Positions 8,454-17,132 of a stretch of DNA of 64,000 bases are shown piece by piece. A program made the position numbers and the translations under genes. Source of the DNA: CAWBOY01 sp963790585 (GTDB lineage: Bacteria > Planctomycetota > Planctomycetia > Gemmatales > Gemmataceae); NCBI GenBank assembly GCA_963790585.1, contig CAWBOY010000001.1, positions 620,001 to 684,000 on the forward strand, read 5' to 3'. A model generated the notes under the pieces. It made no database searches and was not told the origin of the DNA. It saw nothing but the letters and a program-made list of their open reading frames with translations. Within the stretch, counting starts at the first letter, position 1, and every line of letters starts with the position of its first letter.

Positions 8454-9236
8454 ATGCACCGGATTTGCTGCCTCGCTCTCTTTGTCCTTAGCCTGGCCGA
8501 ATCATGCGCTTCGGCTCATTACAACATGCTCCTGCCATCGAAGCATTCCGTCAAAAAGGACGAAACGGTCACTTTCACCTATCAATGGGGCCATCCGTTC
8601 GAGCATCAGTTGTTTGATGCTCCTAAGCCATTATCTTTGATCGTCGTTGACCCGAAAGGCGATCGGGTCGATCTGCTTGAAAAGTTGGAAAAGGTCAGCA
8701 TCGACGCCGGCGAAGGCAAAAAGGCGGTCGCGTATCGTTTCTCGTTTACCCCGAAAGAGCGCGGCGATTACTCGCTCGTTTTGAAAACGCCACCCATTTG
8801 GATGGAGGAGGATGGCGAATATCTTCAGGACACCGCCAAGGTCGTACTGCACGTTCAGGCACAAAAGGGATGGGACAAGTTGATTGACGCAAAGGAGCCA
8901 GGCGTAACGCCAATGACGCGGCCTTACGGTCTGCTGCCGGGGGCCATTTTTCAAGGCAGCGCCCATATCACGGCAGGCGAGCCTATCGGCGGCGCACTCG
9001 TTGAAGTTGAGCGCTATAACCCCGTCGCTCCAAAAGAGCTGCCGACGGATGAATTTATCACGCGAACCATGAAGACGGATGTCAACGGCACATTTACGAC
9101 GACATTGCCTGAGCCGGGCTGGTGGTGCCTCGCCGTCCATTCCAAGGAAATGACTCTGGTGGGTGAAGGGAAAGAAAAGCCTCTGAAAAAACGGCTGATA
9201 TTATGGGTTTATGTCGATGACAAGCCGAGCCGTTGA
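8454..9236 (+). CDS. DUF4198 periplasmic protein, NikK-like
   Basis: 260 residues with a signal peptide that ends near SCASAHYNMLLPS. The DUF4198 pattern is seen: AHYNMLLPSKHSVKKDETV, a beta-rich body, GAIFQGSAHITAGEPIGGALVEVERYN and the closing NGTFTTTLPEPGWWCLAVH. Members, called NikK in nickel ECF systems, are exported and thought to capture Ni or Co. The mature N-terminus would begin with AH-Y, placing a His at or near the new amino terminus, a plausible metal ligand. The stop is 18 bp before the NikM-like gene, so the two form an operon. The metal is inferred. Confidence 0.8.
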   Translation: MHRICCLALFVLSLAESCASAHYNMLLPSKHSVKKDETVTFTYQWGHPFEHQLFDAPKPLSLIVVDPKGDRVDLLEKLEKVSIDAGEGKKAVAYRFSFTPKERGDYSLVLKTPPIWMEEDGEYLQDTAKVVLHVQAQKGWDKLIDAKEPGVTPMTRPYGLLPGAIFQGSAHITAGEPIGGALVEVERYNPVAPKELPTDEFITRTMKTDVNGTFTTTLPEPGWWCLAVHSKEMTLVGEGKEKPLKKRLILWVYVDDKPSR

Positions 9237-9254
9237 TACCTTGGGAGCGGACCG

Positions 9255-10751
9255 ATGGCTCTAATGCCGTTGCCTGTTTTGTTGGCGGTTCATATCGGCG
9301 ATGGCCAATTGACCTTCACTTGGTTGCTCGGTGGTTTCGTCGTCGCGGGCCTTCTTGTCCTCATTGCTTCCTTGCGGATGCGCGATGACGATGTGCCGCG
9401 CGTCGCCGTTTTGACGGCGGCCTTTTTCGTCGCTTCGCTCATTCACGTTCGCCTGGGCCCGACTCCGGTTCATCTGGTTCTGAACGGTCTGTTAGGCGTC
9501 GTCCTTGGTTGGCGAGCGCCCCTGGCCGTTTTTGTGGGGCTAGGGCTGCAAGCTGTTCTCATGCCGGGGCATGGCGGTTTCACAACATTGGGCGTGAATA
9601 CGTGTGTCATGGCCATTCCCGCGCTGCTGGCGTCGGTATTGTTTCAACTTCTCCATCGCAAGAGTTGGCTTCAGCAACGATGGTTTCGAGGATCGCTCAT
9701 TTGGATTAGCACGGTTTTTTGGCTTGTCTGTACCATATTCGCAATTGCATTGGTTTGCACCAACCCGATACAACGAGTTTTTCAATTTACCGTTGCAACA
9801 GGAACAAGGCCCGCTCAGCTTGCCCTGCCCATTTTAGAACCCGCGCTCGCGTTGATTCTCCATCCCTTGGTAATTGCAGCCGTTGTTCTTATCGCCATGC
9901 TCATCACCTGGTGGGAGAGCCGACAGACTAACACGCCAGAATTCGCGCTAGGACTGTTCCTCGGCATTCTGGCAGTGCTGCTCACGCTTGTTCTCAATGC
10001 GGTTATCATGATTGGCGGTGGAATTGATAATTGGGCTGATTGGGTCGAAGTGATTTTCGTGGCCCATTTGCCGCTGGCTATACTCGAAGGAATTATATTG
10101 GGTTTCACGGTAGGATTTTTGGCGAAAGTGAAACCGGAGCTGCTGGACGGGTATCATCCAGAACCGATGGCCTTGCAAATTCCGACTTCCCTGCCTTCGC
10201 CGGCGGCCGCATCGTCTGTCCAATTATTTATTTTCGCGACGATCACAACCATGACAATCGCCAGCCCCGCGCATGCACATCGCCTCGTCGCCGAGTTTTC
10301 GCTGCTTCCCGAAAAACGAATCCAAATTGAAAGTTGGTTCGAGACCGGCGACTCGCCGCGAAAAGCGACCGTGCAAGTATTTCATGGAGACGGCAAACTG
10401 TTAAACGAAGGGCCTCTTGACGAAAAAAGTGGCAAGTATGTTTTTCCCTATTTAGAAGCTGAGACTCTCAAGGTTATTGTCAGTGCGCCGGGAGGCCATC
10501 GAGCTGAAGTGTTGATTCCACAGAGTGCGCTGACGGGGCCGAGAAAAGCCGAATCGGCGTCGAAGAACGGCGATGGCGACGCAACAGCCGTTCCTCCCAA
10601 TGAAAATAATGCGACGACCGTCAAGGATGTGATGCTTGGAATCGCGTTCCTGCTCGCGCTGGCGGCGTTCGTGATGAGTTTGCGTAATGCGCAGAAATTG
10701 CGCTCACTGGAATCGTTTAGCCGCGACGCGAAGCGGAGCGCTGTGCGATAG
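9255..10751 (+). CDS. Energy-coupling-factor metal transporter S component: CbiM/NikM fused to NikL-like domain
   Basis: 498 residues; the start has GGAG upstream. Residues 1-285 are a CbiM/NikM-type membrane substrate-binding subunit: AVHIGDGQL, LIHVRLGPTPVHLVLNGLLG and GHGGFTTLGVNTCVMAIP, with about seven helices. A second signal-like helix (TITTMTIASPAHAHRL, about 330-345) leads to a beta domain resembling NikL (ESWFETGD, GGHRAEVLIP), then a last helix (VMLGIAFLLALAAFVMSL). In most homologues the ligand His is residue 2 (MHI); here 11 residues precede VHI, so processing may be needed. No ATPase or T component (CbiO/CbiQ) is in the window. The last codons (FSRDAKRSAVR) lie in a palindromic repeat. 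Confidence 0.85.
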   Translation: MALMPLPVLLAVHIGDGQLTFTWLLGGFVVAGLLVLIASLRMRDDDVPRVAVLTAAFFVASLIHVRLGPTPVHLVLNGLLGVVLGWRAPLAVFVGLGLQAVLMPGHGGFTTLGVNTCVMAIPALLASVLFQLLHRKSWLQQRWFRGSLIWISTVFWLVCTIFAIALVCTNPIQRVFQFTVATGTRPAQLALPILEPALALILHPLVIAAVVLIAMLITWWESRQTNTPEFALGLFLGILAVLLTLVLNAVIMIGGGIDNWADWVEVIFVAHLPLAILEGIILGFTVGFLAKVKPELLDGYHPEPMALQIPTSLPSPAAASSVQLFIFATITTMTIASPAHAHRLVAEFSLLPEKRIQIESWFETGDSPRKATVQVFHGDGKLLNEGPLDEKSGKYVFPYLEAETLKVIVSAPGGHRAEVLIPQSALTGPRKAESASKNGDGDATAVPPNENNATTVKDVMLGIAFLLALAAFVMSLRNAQKLRSLESFSRDAKRSAVR

Positions 10752-10791
10752 CGCCATCGCACAGCGCTCGCCTACCGGCTCGCGGCTAAAC
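10714..10791. repeat. Palindromic repeat (TTTAGCCGCG type) overlapping a gene end
   Basis: GTTTAGCCGCG at 10715-10725 pairs with CGCGGCTAAAC at 10781-10791, with further pairing around GAGCGCTGTGCGA. It is the same family as the perfect hairpin at 38146-38215. The left arm is within the last codons of the NikM-NikL gene, and the right arm lies just before the convergent mutS2 end, so it could also act as a bidirectional terminator. Confidence 0.8.
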
Positions 10792-10802
10792 AACAATTAT
10801 TT

Positions 10803-12824
10803 TTACTTCACCTCTGGAAACACCTCTTCCAACGCCACTTCCCATTGCCCCAATCCAAGCCCGACAACCGCGATATTGCGCTTATGATCGACCCGAACCA
10901 CACGACCGACCTTATCAAACCGCGGCACACGAACCATGTCGCCCGGTTGCAGTTTGAGCCGTTGTTCCCGAAGCGCTGCAGCCTCGGCCGCGACGCGATC
11001 CATTTGCGCCGATTTTTGCCGAAGCTCCTCGACCTGCTTCTCCGCTTCATGCGTGGCACGCAATGCCTCTTCGCGGGCTTGCTCGGCTTCCGCCCGAAGC
11101 TGCTGTAGTTGCACCATTTCCGGTGCCCGTTTTTGACGGCGTTTCAAATAGCGATGGGCTCGCTTTAGCAACTCGCGTGGTAACTTCAGCCGCTTGGCGA
11201 TTTTCAGAGCGTTGCTCATGCCGAATTGGCCGATGTGTAGTCGATAGGTCGGCCGAAGGGTCTCGATGTCGAATTCGACCGCTCCGTTTTCCGCTCGATC
11301 ATTGTTAAAGGCATAGGTCTTCAAGTCACCGAGATGAGTCGTGACCATCGCGCGGCACCCACATTGATCGAGGGCGTCGAGGATCGCGCGACCCAGGGCG
11401 GCCCCTTCCGTCGGATCGGTGCCGGCCCCCAGCTCATCGAGCAAGATGAGGCTGTCGGCTGAGGCGATTTTGAGGATTTTAGCGATCCGTGATATGTGCG
11501 AACTAAAGGTGCTCAGAGATTGCTCCAGGCTTTGCTCATCGCCGATATCAGACAATATCTGCTGGAAAATCGGAACGCTGCTTCCCTCGCCTGCCGAAAT
11601 ATGCATACCGCATTGGGCCATAAGACAGAGGAGCCCTGTCGTTTTAAGGCAGACCGTTTTGCCGCCCGTGTTTGGCCCCGTAATAATGAGGATGTTGAAG
11701 CCAAGGCCCAGGCGGATATCGATCGGGACAACCTCACGCACGACTTCAGGGGCAGGCTGCGGATCGGTGGAAAGGGAGACGGTCAGAGGCGTATCAGCCG
11801 ATGCACCGTTTTTCGGGTCTGGCTCTTCATTACCAAACCGATCGCCTCGAAAGATCGCCATGAGCAGCGGATGGCGGGCTTGTCGCAGCCAAAGGCGGCC
11901 TTCCGTATTCAGCTCCGGCGCGAACATGTTGTAGTCACGGCTATAGCGCGCTTTGGCCGTTACGAGATCAAAGCGGGCAAGAATGTCGAGGGCCTGGCTC
12001 AATGGTCGCGCGACGCGGGCCACCTCGCCGCTGAGCCGTCGCAGAATGCGCCGAATCTCGCGATCCTCGTCGCCCTTGAGAATCGTGCGCTCGACGCTTA
12101 GCCCGGCGATCGCAGCCGGTTCGATGAACACCGTGTCGCCGCTACTGCTCGTGCGGTGTACCACTCCCTGTAACTTCTGACGATGATTGACGGCGACTGG
12201 CAACACATAGTGATCTCCACTGACCGTGGCATTGGGATAGCGCAAAATCTTGCGTAACTCAGGGTCGCGCAACAGGCGGCGGATCTGCGACTGGACTCGT
12301 TCATCGACATCCGCGAGCTTGCGGCGAATATCGGCCAAATCGCGGCTCGCCATGTCGAGAACATGCCCGCGACTATCGAGGCAGCCACTGATCGTCTTGG
12401 CCACGGTGCCGAGATCCTCAACCCCGCCAAGCAGATCGATCAGGCCTTGATGCTGCTCATTGAGCTTCATGCGATAACGATAGATATTGCCCGTGCAAGT
12501 GAGCGTGTCGGCGACTTCAAGGAGCTGTTCTATCGTCAACTGCGCCCCGATCGCGGCCCGGCGCACGATGAGCCGAACGTCGTGCAGCCCGCCAAACGGC
12601 GGTGTAAGTCCATGTCCGAGAGCATCAACCATTTCCGAGACCAGAGCCAACTCCACCCGCAATTTATTGAGATCCGTCCCCGGCTGAAGCTGCGCCGCCA
12701 GCTCTTTGCCCAGCGAACAGGCCGCGAACGAAGCCAGAAGATCGCGCACCTTGCCGAATTGGAGCAGGTCGAGCGTATGAGCATCCATTAGCACCATGTC
12801 GTTCATGTCACACAAGACAGCCAC
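10803..12824 (-). CDS. mutS2: Endonuclease MutS2-type ATPase lacking the Smr domain
   Basis: 673 residues. The N-terminal clamp/coiled region and lever (VKTISGCLDSRGHVLDMASR, SGDHYVLPVAVNHRQKLQG, SSSGDTVFIEP) are typical of MutS2. The ATPase follows: Walker A ITGPNTGGKTV (about residue 385), Walker B LILLDELGAGTDPTEGA (about 462), and a His-containing switch (MVTTHLGDLK). After the coiled coil (about 560-620) comes a KOW-like segment (GDMVRVPRFDKVGRVVRVD) and the protein stops. The usual C-terminal Smr nuclease of about 80 residues is absent. MutS2 acts on branched DNA and on collided ribosomes. It is convergent with the nikM-like gene. Confidence 0.9.
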   Translation of the reverse strand: MAVLCDMNDMVLMDAHTLDLLQFGKVRDLLASFAACSLGKELAAQLQPGTDLNKLRVELALVSEMVDALGHGLTPPFGGLHDVRLIVRRAAIGAQLTIEQLLEVADTLTCTGNIYRYRMKLNEQHQGLIDLLGGVEDLGTVAKTISGCLDSRGHVLDMASRDLADIRRKLADVDERVQSQIRRLLRDPELRKILRYPNATVSGDHYVLPVAVNHRQKLQGVVHRTSSSGDTVFIEPAAIAGLSVERTILKGDEDREIRRILRRLSGEVARVARPLSQALDILARFDLVTAKARYSRDYNMFAPELNTEGRLWLRQARHPLLMAIFRGDRFGNEEPDPKNGASADTPLTVSLSTDPQPAPEVVREVVPIDIRLGLGFNILIITGPNTGGKTVCLKTTGLLCLMAQCGMHISAGEGSSVPIFQQILSDIGDEQSLEQSLSTFSSHISRIAKILKIASADSLILLDELGAGTDPTEGAALGRAILDALDQCGCRAMVTTHLGDLKTYAFNNDRAENGAVEFDIETLRPTYRLHIGQFGMSNALKIAKRLKLPRELLKRAHRYLKRRQKRAPEMVQLQQLRAEAEQAREEALRATHEAEKQVEELRQKSAQMDRVAAEAAALREQRLKLQPGDMVRVPRFDKVGRVVRVDHKRNIAVVGLGLGQWEVALEEVFPEVK

Positions 12825-12942
12825 CGCGCCTGCGCGGTTCGCGTGCGGGGAGAGAGATGTTATTGTAAGTGAGACGGGTGGCGTTGCCTACCGGCGGGAA
12901 GTTCAGGAAATATAAACCATCTTAAAAGTGCTTTATAGGGAA

Positions 12943-13413
12943 ATGAGTTCGACGATGCCGACACAATGGCTCACTCTCACATCGATCGCCGGTCCGACGG
13001 GTACTTTTGTCCAAGAGCATTTTAACAATTGGCGGGATACAAACGACCAAGGCGCCATTGATTCCTTTTGTTTACTTTTATTCGAACATCGGAAGGAATT
13101 GCCCATTATCTATTGGACAGAATGGATCGATCGCTGGCTCATGGCCGACATGGTTCCGTTGAAGGAATGGATCGACGGAAAGAGATTCGAAGTTTGGTGT
13201 GTGCCCTCGAAGAAAGCCCTAAAATGGGCGAAACGTATTCCAAAGCAGTTCGACGAGCAGGTTTGGTTAGCGACGAGACTTCAAGAGGCAAGCATGGCAT
13301 GGCAAGGCTTATTCAAATCGACCACGGTGATTTTGATTCGCGAGACCTTGGGTGGCTGTTCGACGGATGAAGAAGTCGTCGCAGCGGCGGCGCCGGTGGC
13401 GGATTGGGTGTAG
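12943..13413 (+). CDS. Hypothetical protein
   Basis: About 156 residues if started at ATG 12943; ATG 12955 and GTG 12928 are alternatives and none has a strong ribosome binding site. The sequence is hydrophilic and tryptophan-rich (PIIYWTEWIDRWLMADMVPLKEW), with no signal peptide or helix, and ends in an alanine-rich tail (EEVVAAAAPVADWV). It is divergent from mutS2 with about 120 bp between starts. No family was recognised. Confidence 0.55.
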   Translation: MSSTMPTQWLTLTSIAGPTGTFVQEHFNNWRDTNDQGAIDSFCLLLFEHRKELPIIYWTEWIDRWLMADMVPLKEWIDGKRFEVWCVPSKKALKWAKRIPKQFDEQVWLATRLQEASMAWQGLFKSTTVILIRETLGGCSTDEEVVAAAAPVADWV

Positions 13414-13514
13414 GTGTGGTGGTTACGCGTTACCAACGCCGTACGCTCTCACTGGCGGCCAGATGACTCTTTTTTAGACACCGAATCTAAACTTGGTATC
13501 GTTTCACTGGCTTT

Positions 13515-13690
13515 CCCGAAAGTCGCGTCCCCCTACCCAGGGTGCGCTTCGCGACCCTGGGCTTTGATATGGAACGCCTTCGGCGTTCTAAAACAACAAG
13601 GATAAATCTGTCTTAAAACGCCAAAGGCGTTTCATATCGAAGCCCAGCGTCGCGAAGCGCACCCTGGGTAGGGAAGCCTAGGCTTTCGAG
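13515..13690. repeat. Long inverted repeat (CCCAGGGTGCGCTTCGCG type)
   Basis: The left arm runs CTACCCAGGGTGCGCTTCGC...GATATGGAACGCC and the right arm is its near-complement, ACGCCAAAGGCGTTTCATATCG...GCGCACCCTGGGTAG, around a short AT-rich centre. Arms are about 70 bp with mismatches. A second copy of the same family is at 54181-54360. The space between the hypothetical gene and the oxidoreductase holds nothing else recognisable. Confidence 0.85.
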
Positions 13691-13819
13691 AGAGGCTCTC
13701 AGACCATTGATCTGGCAACGCCCTTCCAAGTCGACTGCCAACCGGCACTAGCAGCCTCCCTTATCCCGCAATAGACTACCTCCCATCGGACCAATTCCAC
13801 CAACCAAGGGGACTCTCCC

Positions 13820-15121
13820 ATGTCACGCCATCTCAATCGTCGCCGATTCTTGCAAGCGACAGCGGCTGCGAGCGCTTCGGCTCTTGTGCCGCAGCTTCAT
13901 GCTCAGGAGGTCAAGGCTCCGCCGAGTGAACGGCTGCGGATCGGCGTCATTGGCGTGGCGGGACAGGGTGAGTACAACTGGGGGCAGCTTGCCCAGGTCA
14001 AAACGGCGGAAGTTGTCGCGTTGTGCGATGTCGATGAAACGCGGACGGCGAAGGCTCGGCAGAAGTTTCCGAATGCGCCATTTTACAACGATTATCGCAA
14101 GCTGCTCGACGCCAAGGGACTCGATGCCGTGCTGGTGGCGACGCCGGACCATAATCATGCGGTCATCACGGCGGCGGCGCTCAAGGCGGGGTTGCATACC
14201 TATTGTGAAAAGCCGTTGACGCACACAGTCGTCGAGGCGCGAACCATCGCCGAGTTGGCGAAAAAGCATAAGCGCGTGACACAGATGGGCACACAGATTC
14301 ACGCTCACGATAACTATCGTCGCGTCGTTGAATTGGTTCAGGCCGGGGCGCTGGGGAACGTGGCCGAAGTTCATGTTTGGGTCGGCAAGTCGTGGGGCGG
14401 TCACGGACTACCCAAAGACAAGCCAGCGGTGCCGAAGACATTGAACTACGATTCGTGGCTCGGGCCAGTGGCGTATCGCCCCTATTCGCCGGCTTACATG
14501 CCGGCCGAGTGGCGGCGTTACTGGGCCTTTGGCGGCGGCACATTGGCCGATATGGCCTGTCATTTCTGTGATCTGCCGTTCTGGGCACTGAAGCTGCGAC
14601 ATCCGAGCGCCGTCTCGGCGACGGGCGATCCAACGCCGGCCGATGCCGAGGGGGCGGCAATGGGTCTCGTCGTGAACTACGAGTTCCCCGCTCGCGACGG
14701 TATGCCCGCCGTCAAGCTAAATTGGTACGACGGCGGCAAACGACCCGCGATTCTCGAAGAAAAAAAGCTACCCAAGTGGGGCGACGGCGTCCTCTTCGTC
14801 GGCGACAAGGGGATGCTGCTGGCCAATTACGACAAGCGGGTCTTTTTCCCTGACGAACTGAAAGACATTACGATTCCGACGAGTCTCAAAATCCCCAATT
14901 CGATCGGCCATCATCGAGAATGGGTCGAAGCCTGCCGCAACGGCGGCACCACGACGTGCAACTTCGATTACAGCGGGGCATTGACCGAAGCTGTGCTCTT
15001 GGGAAATGTAGCATACCGCTCGGGCAAGGCGATCAAGTGGGATGCGGTAGCACTGAAGACGGGCGCCGCCGCGGCGGATGCGTTGTTGCACACGGAGTAT
15101 CGGGAGGGGTGGAGTTTGTAA
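13820..15121 (+). CDS. Gfo/Idh/MocA family oxidoreductase with Tat signal
   Basis: 433 residues; the start ATG follows AAGGGGACTCTCCC. The twin-arginine signal RRRFLQATAAASASALVPQL directs export of the folded, cofactor-loaded protein. The Rossmann motif GVIGVAGQGEYNWGQL is near residue 42, and the family EKP motif appears in HTYCEKPLTHTVVEA near residue 132. The C-terminal half is the usual alpha/beta substrate domain (YWAFGGGTLADMACHFCDLPFWAL). Members oxidise or rearrange sugars or inositols with NAD(P); planctomycetes hold many Tat-exported copies. The substrate is unknown. It is flanked by repeats and not in an evident operon. Confidence 0.93.
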   Translation: MSRHLNRRRFLQATAAASASALVPQLHAQEVKAPPSERLRIGVIGVAGQGEYNWGQLAQVKTAEVVALCDVDETRTAKARQKFPNAPFYNDYRKLLDAKGLDAVLVATPDHNHAVITAAALKAGLHTYCEKPLTHTVVEARTIAELAKKHKRVTQMGTQIHAHDNYRRVVELVQAGALGNVAEVHVWVGKSWGGHGLPKDKPAVPKTLNYDSWLGPVAYRPYSPAYMPAEWRRYWAFGGGTLADMACHFCDLPFWALKLRHPSAVSATGDPTPADAEGAAMGLVVNYEFPARDGMPAVKLNWYDGGKRPAILEEKKLPKWGDGVLFVGDKGMLLANYDKRVFFPDELKDITIPTSLKIPNSIGHHREWVEACRNGGTTTCNFDYSGALTEAVLLGNVAYRSGKAIKWDAVALKTGAAAADALLHTEYREGWSL

Positions 15122-15367
15122 GGACGTCCCTGTGGTTTTCATCAGCTCAAAGTGAAGGCTTCCAATTTCGAGGGTGCTTCACTTGGGGCTGGTGAGAATC
15201 TGACTCCATCTCGCTGAGACTGTTTCTTTATGACACTATCATCGAAGGCACAACAGGTTCAATAGGGACTTTCAAAGGCCGCTCCAATTCGTTATACTAA
15301 ACATTTGTTTGCGGAATCAACCTTGCGAGTGTAGCACGACGCTGGATAACGCTTGGAGGAACTGTTC

Positions 15368-15934
15368 ATGGAGGCTCCGGTACCGGGACGACCGTTCCTC
15401 GGCATAGGCCGGGAAGCGCCTCGGCCGTCGGGACCAGAGGATTACCAACTAAAAAAAGCTATGCTTCGGGAAGCGCGGGCAAAAACCTTCAGATTCCGCG
15501 TGAATCTATGGTGTTGGATTAGAGATCTATGGTCCTGCCTTTGGGGACAAGGAAGGTGGTCCTGGCTAACTGAGCTAGGAAGGTTCGATTGGGACGGATT
15601 TGAAACACGCCTTGAAGAGTCCGAATTCCGCGCTTTCGCAACATTTTGGGAGAACATCGCAGGAGGTTGGGCCGGCCTTGGGACCAACGGAAAATGGCTC
15701 TTCGGAGTTGCGGCATGTCGGGTTGCACCACTTAGGCGGAGTGTCATGCGTCATGAATTATTTCACGCCGTGCAGGACTCCCGATTAGGAATATTTCAAA
15801 GGCGAAATGGCTTGATCCGCAGTTTTGCCATAGAATACTCAGCTCATTTGTGGGGCGGCCCGTTAATCGGATTGCCGCTGGCGTACGGCGGGACTTTCTT
15901 TATAGTTGTTAGTTTGGTGTCAAGTTTAAGGTGA
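15368..15934 (+). CDS. Hypothetical protein with HExxH zinc-peptidase-like motif and C-terminal membrane segment
   Basis: About 188 residues from ATG 15368 (a TTG at 15353 is also open; GGAGG lies just upstream of 15368). The motif SVMRHELFHAVQDSRLG contains HELFH, the zinc-binding helix of gluzincin-like metallopeptidases and of some polymorphic-toxin and RHS-type C-terminal domains. It is followed by a hydrophobic segment (GLPLAYGGTFFIVVSLVSSL) at the very end. The middle is tryptophan-rich. It sits immediately before an IS630 element. A toxin-domain remnant or a small membrane peptidase are both possible; no family is certain. Confidence 0.6.
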   Translation: MEAPVPGRPFLGIGREAPRPSGPEDYQLKKAMLREARAKTFRFRVNLWCWIRDLWSCLWGQGRWSWLTELGRFDWDGFETRLEESEFRAFATFWENIAGGWAGLGTNGKWLFGVAACRVAPLRRSVMRHELFHAVQDSRLGIFQRRNGLIRSFAIEYSAHLWGGPLIGLPLAYGGTFFIVVSLVSSLR

Positions 15935-15959
15935 AAAAGCAAGTGCTAGGAATGGTATA

Positions 15960-17107
15960 TTACCCTGGCACGGTAGTTGCTCACTAATCTAGAATTACAA
16001 GTACCTCAGCCCGAGCTTCGAGGTGTTACTATGTCTATTACTCTTCCCGATGCCCGCCATCTCTCGGACGATTCGTTGGAGACCTTGCGTTTGCGTGCCT
16101 TGCATGGCTTGGAGCTTGGCTATTCCGAAACCGATCTCGCCGAACTCCTCGGCGTCCGCCGCGAAACCATCTCCCGCTGGAATACCGCCTATTACGCCGA
16201 AGGCTTGGACGCCCTGCCCGGCGGGCGCACCGGCCGGCCTTTGGGCTCGGGCCGTATGCTCTCCGAGGCCCAAGCTCAAACCATTCGCGACCAGATCGAC
16301 TACTTCTCGCCCCAGCAAGTGGGCCTGAAACACGCCCTGTGGACACGCCAAGCCGTCGCCGACCTCATCCGAAGAGATCTCGGCATCGAACTGGCCCTAC
16401 GCACCGTGGGCAAGTATCTCCAACGCTGGGGCTACACCTCCAAAAAGCCCGCCCGCAAGTCGCGTCACCAAGATCCCGATGAAGTCGAACAGTGGTTGCA
16501 GGATACCTATCCGGCCATTGAGGCCCAAGCCCAACGAGACAACGCGGAGATTTTGTGGGCGGATGAGGTTGGCGTGCAGGCCGACCACCATCCCGGTTCG
16601 GGTTATGCCCGCCGGGGCGAGCGTGCCACCATGGAGGTGCCGCAACCACATCTGCGGGTCAATCAGATCTCGGCGATCAGCAATGAGGGCACGGTGCGTT
16701 TTATGACGTACAAGGGGTCGTTCACGGCGGAAGTCTTTCTCCAGTTCTTGACTCTCTTGATCAGTGGGGCGAAGCGGAAGATTCTGTTGATCGTGGACCA
16801 GTTGGGCTCCCACACCAAGGCGGAGGTACAGTCCTGGGTAGAGGCGCGTCAGGAGCAGATCGAGTTGTTTTACCTGCCGACGTATTCGCCGGAACTCAAT
16901 CCGGTGGAATATTTGAACAATGACATGAAGGGGAACATCAACAAGGCTGGCCTGCCGCCGGACAAGCCGACGTTGCAAGAGCGGTTGTTCGGATTCATGA
17001 GGAAGTTGAGCGGGATGCCTCGACATGTTATGAGTTATTTCCTTCATCCGCAGACCCAATATGCCGCTCCAATGGAATTAGGTTGATCTAATTTCGTGCC
17101 GGGGTAA
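15960..17107 (+). mobile_element. IS630-family insertion sequence
   Basis: TTACCCTGGCACG at 15960-15972 is an imperfect inverted match (one mismatch) to CGTGCCGGGGTAA at 17095-17107. TA dinucleotides at 15958-15959 and 17108-17109 flank it, which is the IS630/Tc1 target. The element carries one transposase. The insertion separates the HExxH gene from the next membrane protein without clearly breaking either. Confidence 0.85.
16031..17086 (+). CDS. IS630-family transposase
   Basis: 351 residues from ATG 16031. An N-terminal helix-turn-helix resembles homeodomain-type HTH regions (YSETDLAELLGVRRETISRW), then a linker (GGRTGRPLGSGRML) and a second HTH (ALRTVGKYLQRWGY). The DDE domain shows ILWADEVGVQAD (first Asp), ILLIVDQLGSHTK (second Asp) and SPELNPVEYLNNDMK (third acid), the classical IS630 arrangement. 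The frame is intact. GGTGTT precedes the start; a longer frame from 15977 has no start signal and overlaps the terminal region. Confidence 0.92.
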   Translation: MSITLPDARHLSDDSLETLRLRALHGLELGYSETDLAELLGVRRETISRWNTAYYAEGLDALPGGRTGRPLGSGRMLSEAQAQTIRDQIDYFSPQQVGLKHALWTRQAVADLIRRDLGIELALRTVGKYLQRWGYTSKKPARKSRHQDPDEVEQWLQDTYPAIEAQAQRDNAEILWADEVGVQADHHPGSGYARRGERATMEVPQPHLRVNQISAISNEGTVRFMTYKGSFTAEVFLQFLTLLISGAKRKILLIVDQLGSHTKAEVQSWVEARQEQIELFYLPTYSPELNPVEYLNNDMKGNINKAGLPPDKPTLQERLFGFMRKLSGMPRHVMSYFLHPQTQYAAPMELG

Positions 17108-17132
17108 TAAGCCCGTGGTGAGGTACGCTAAA

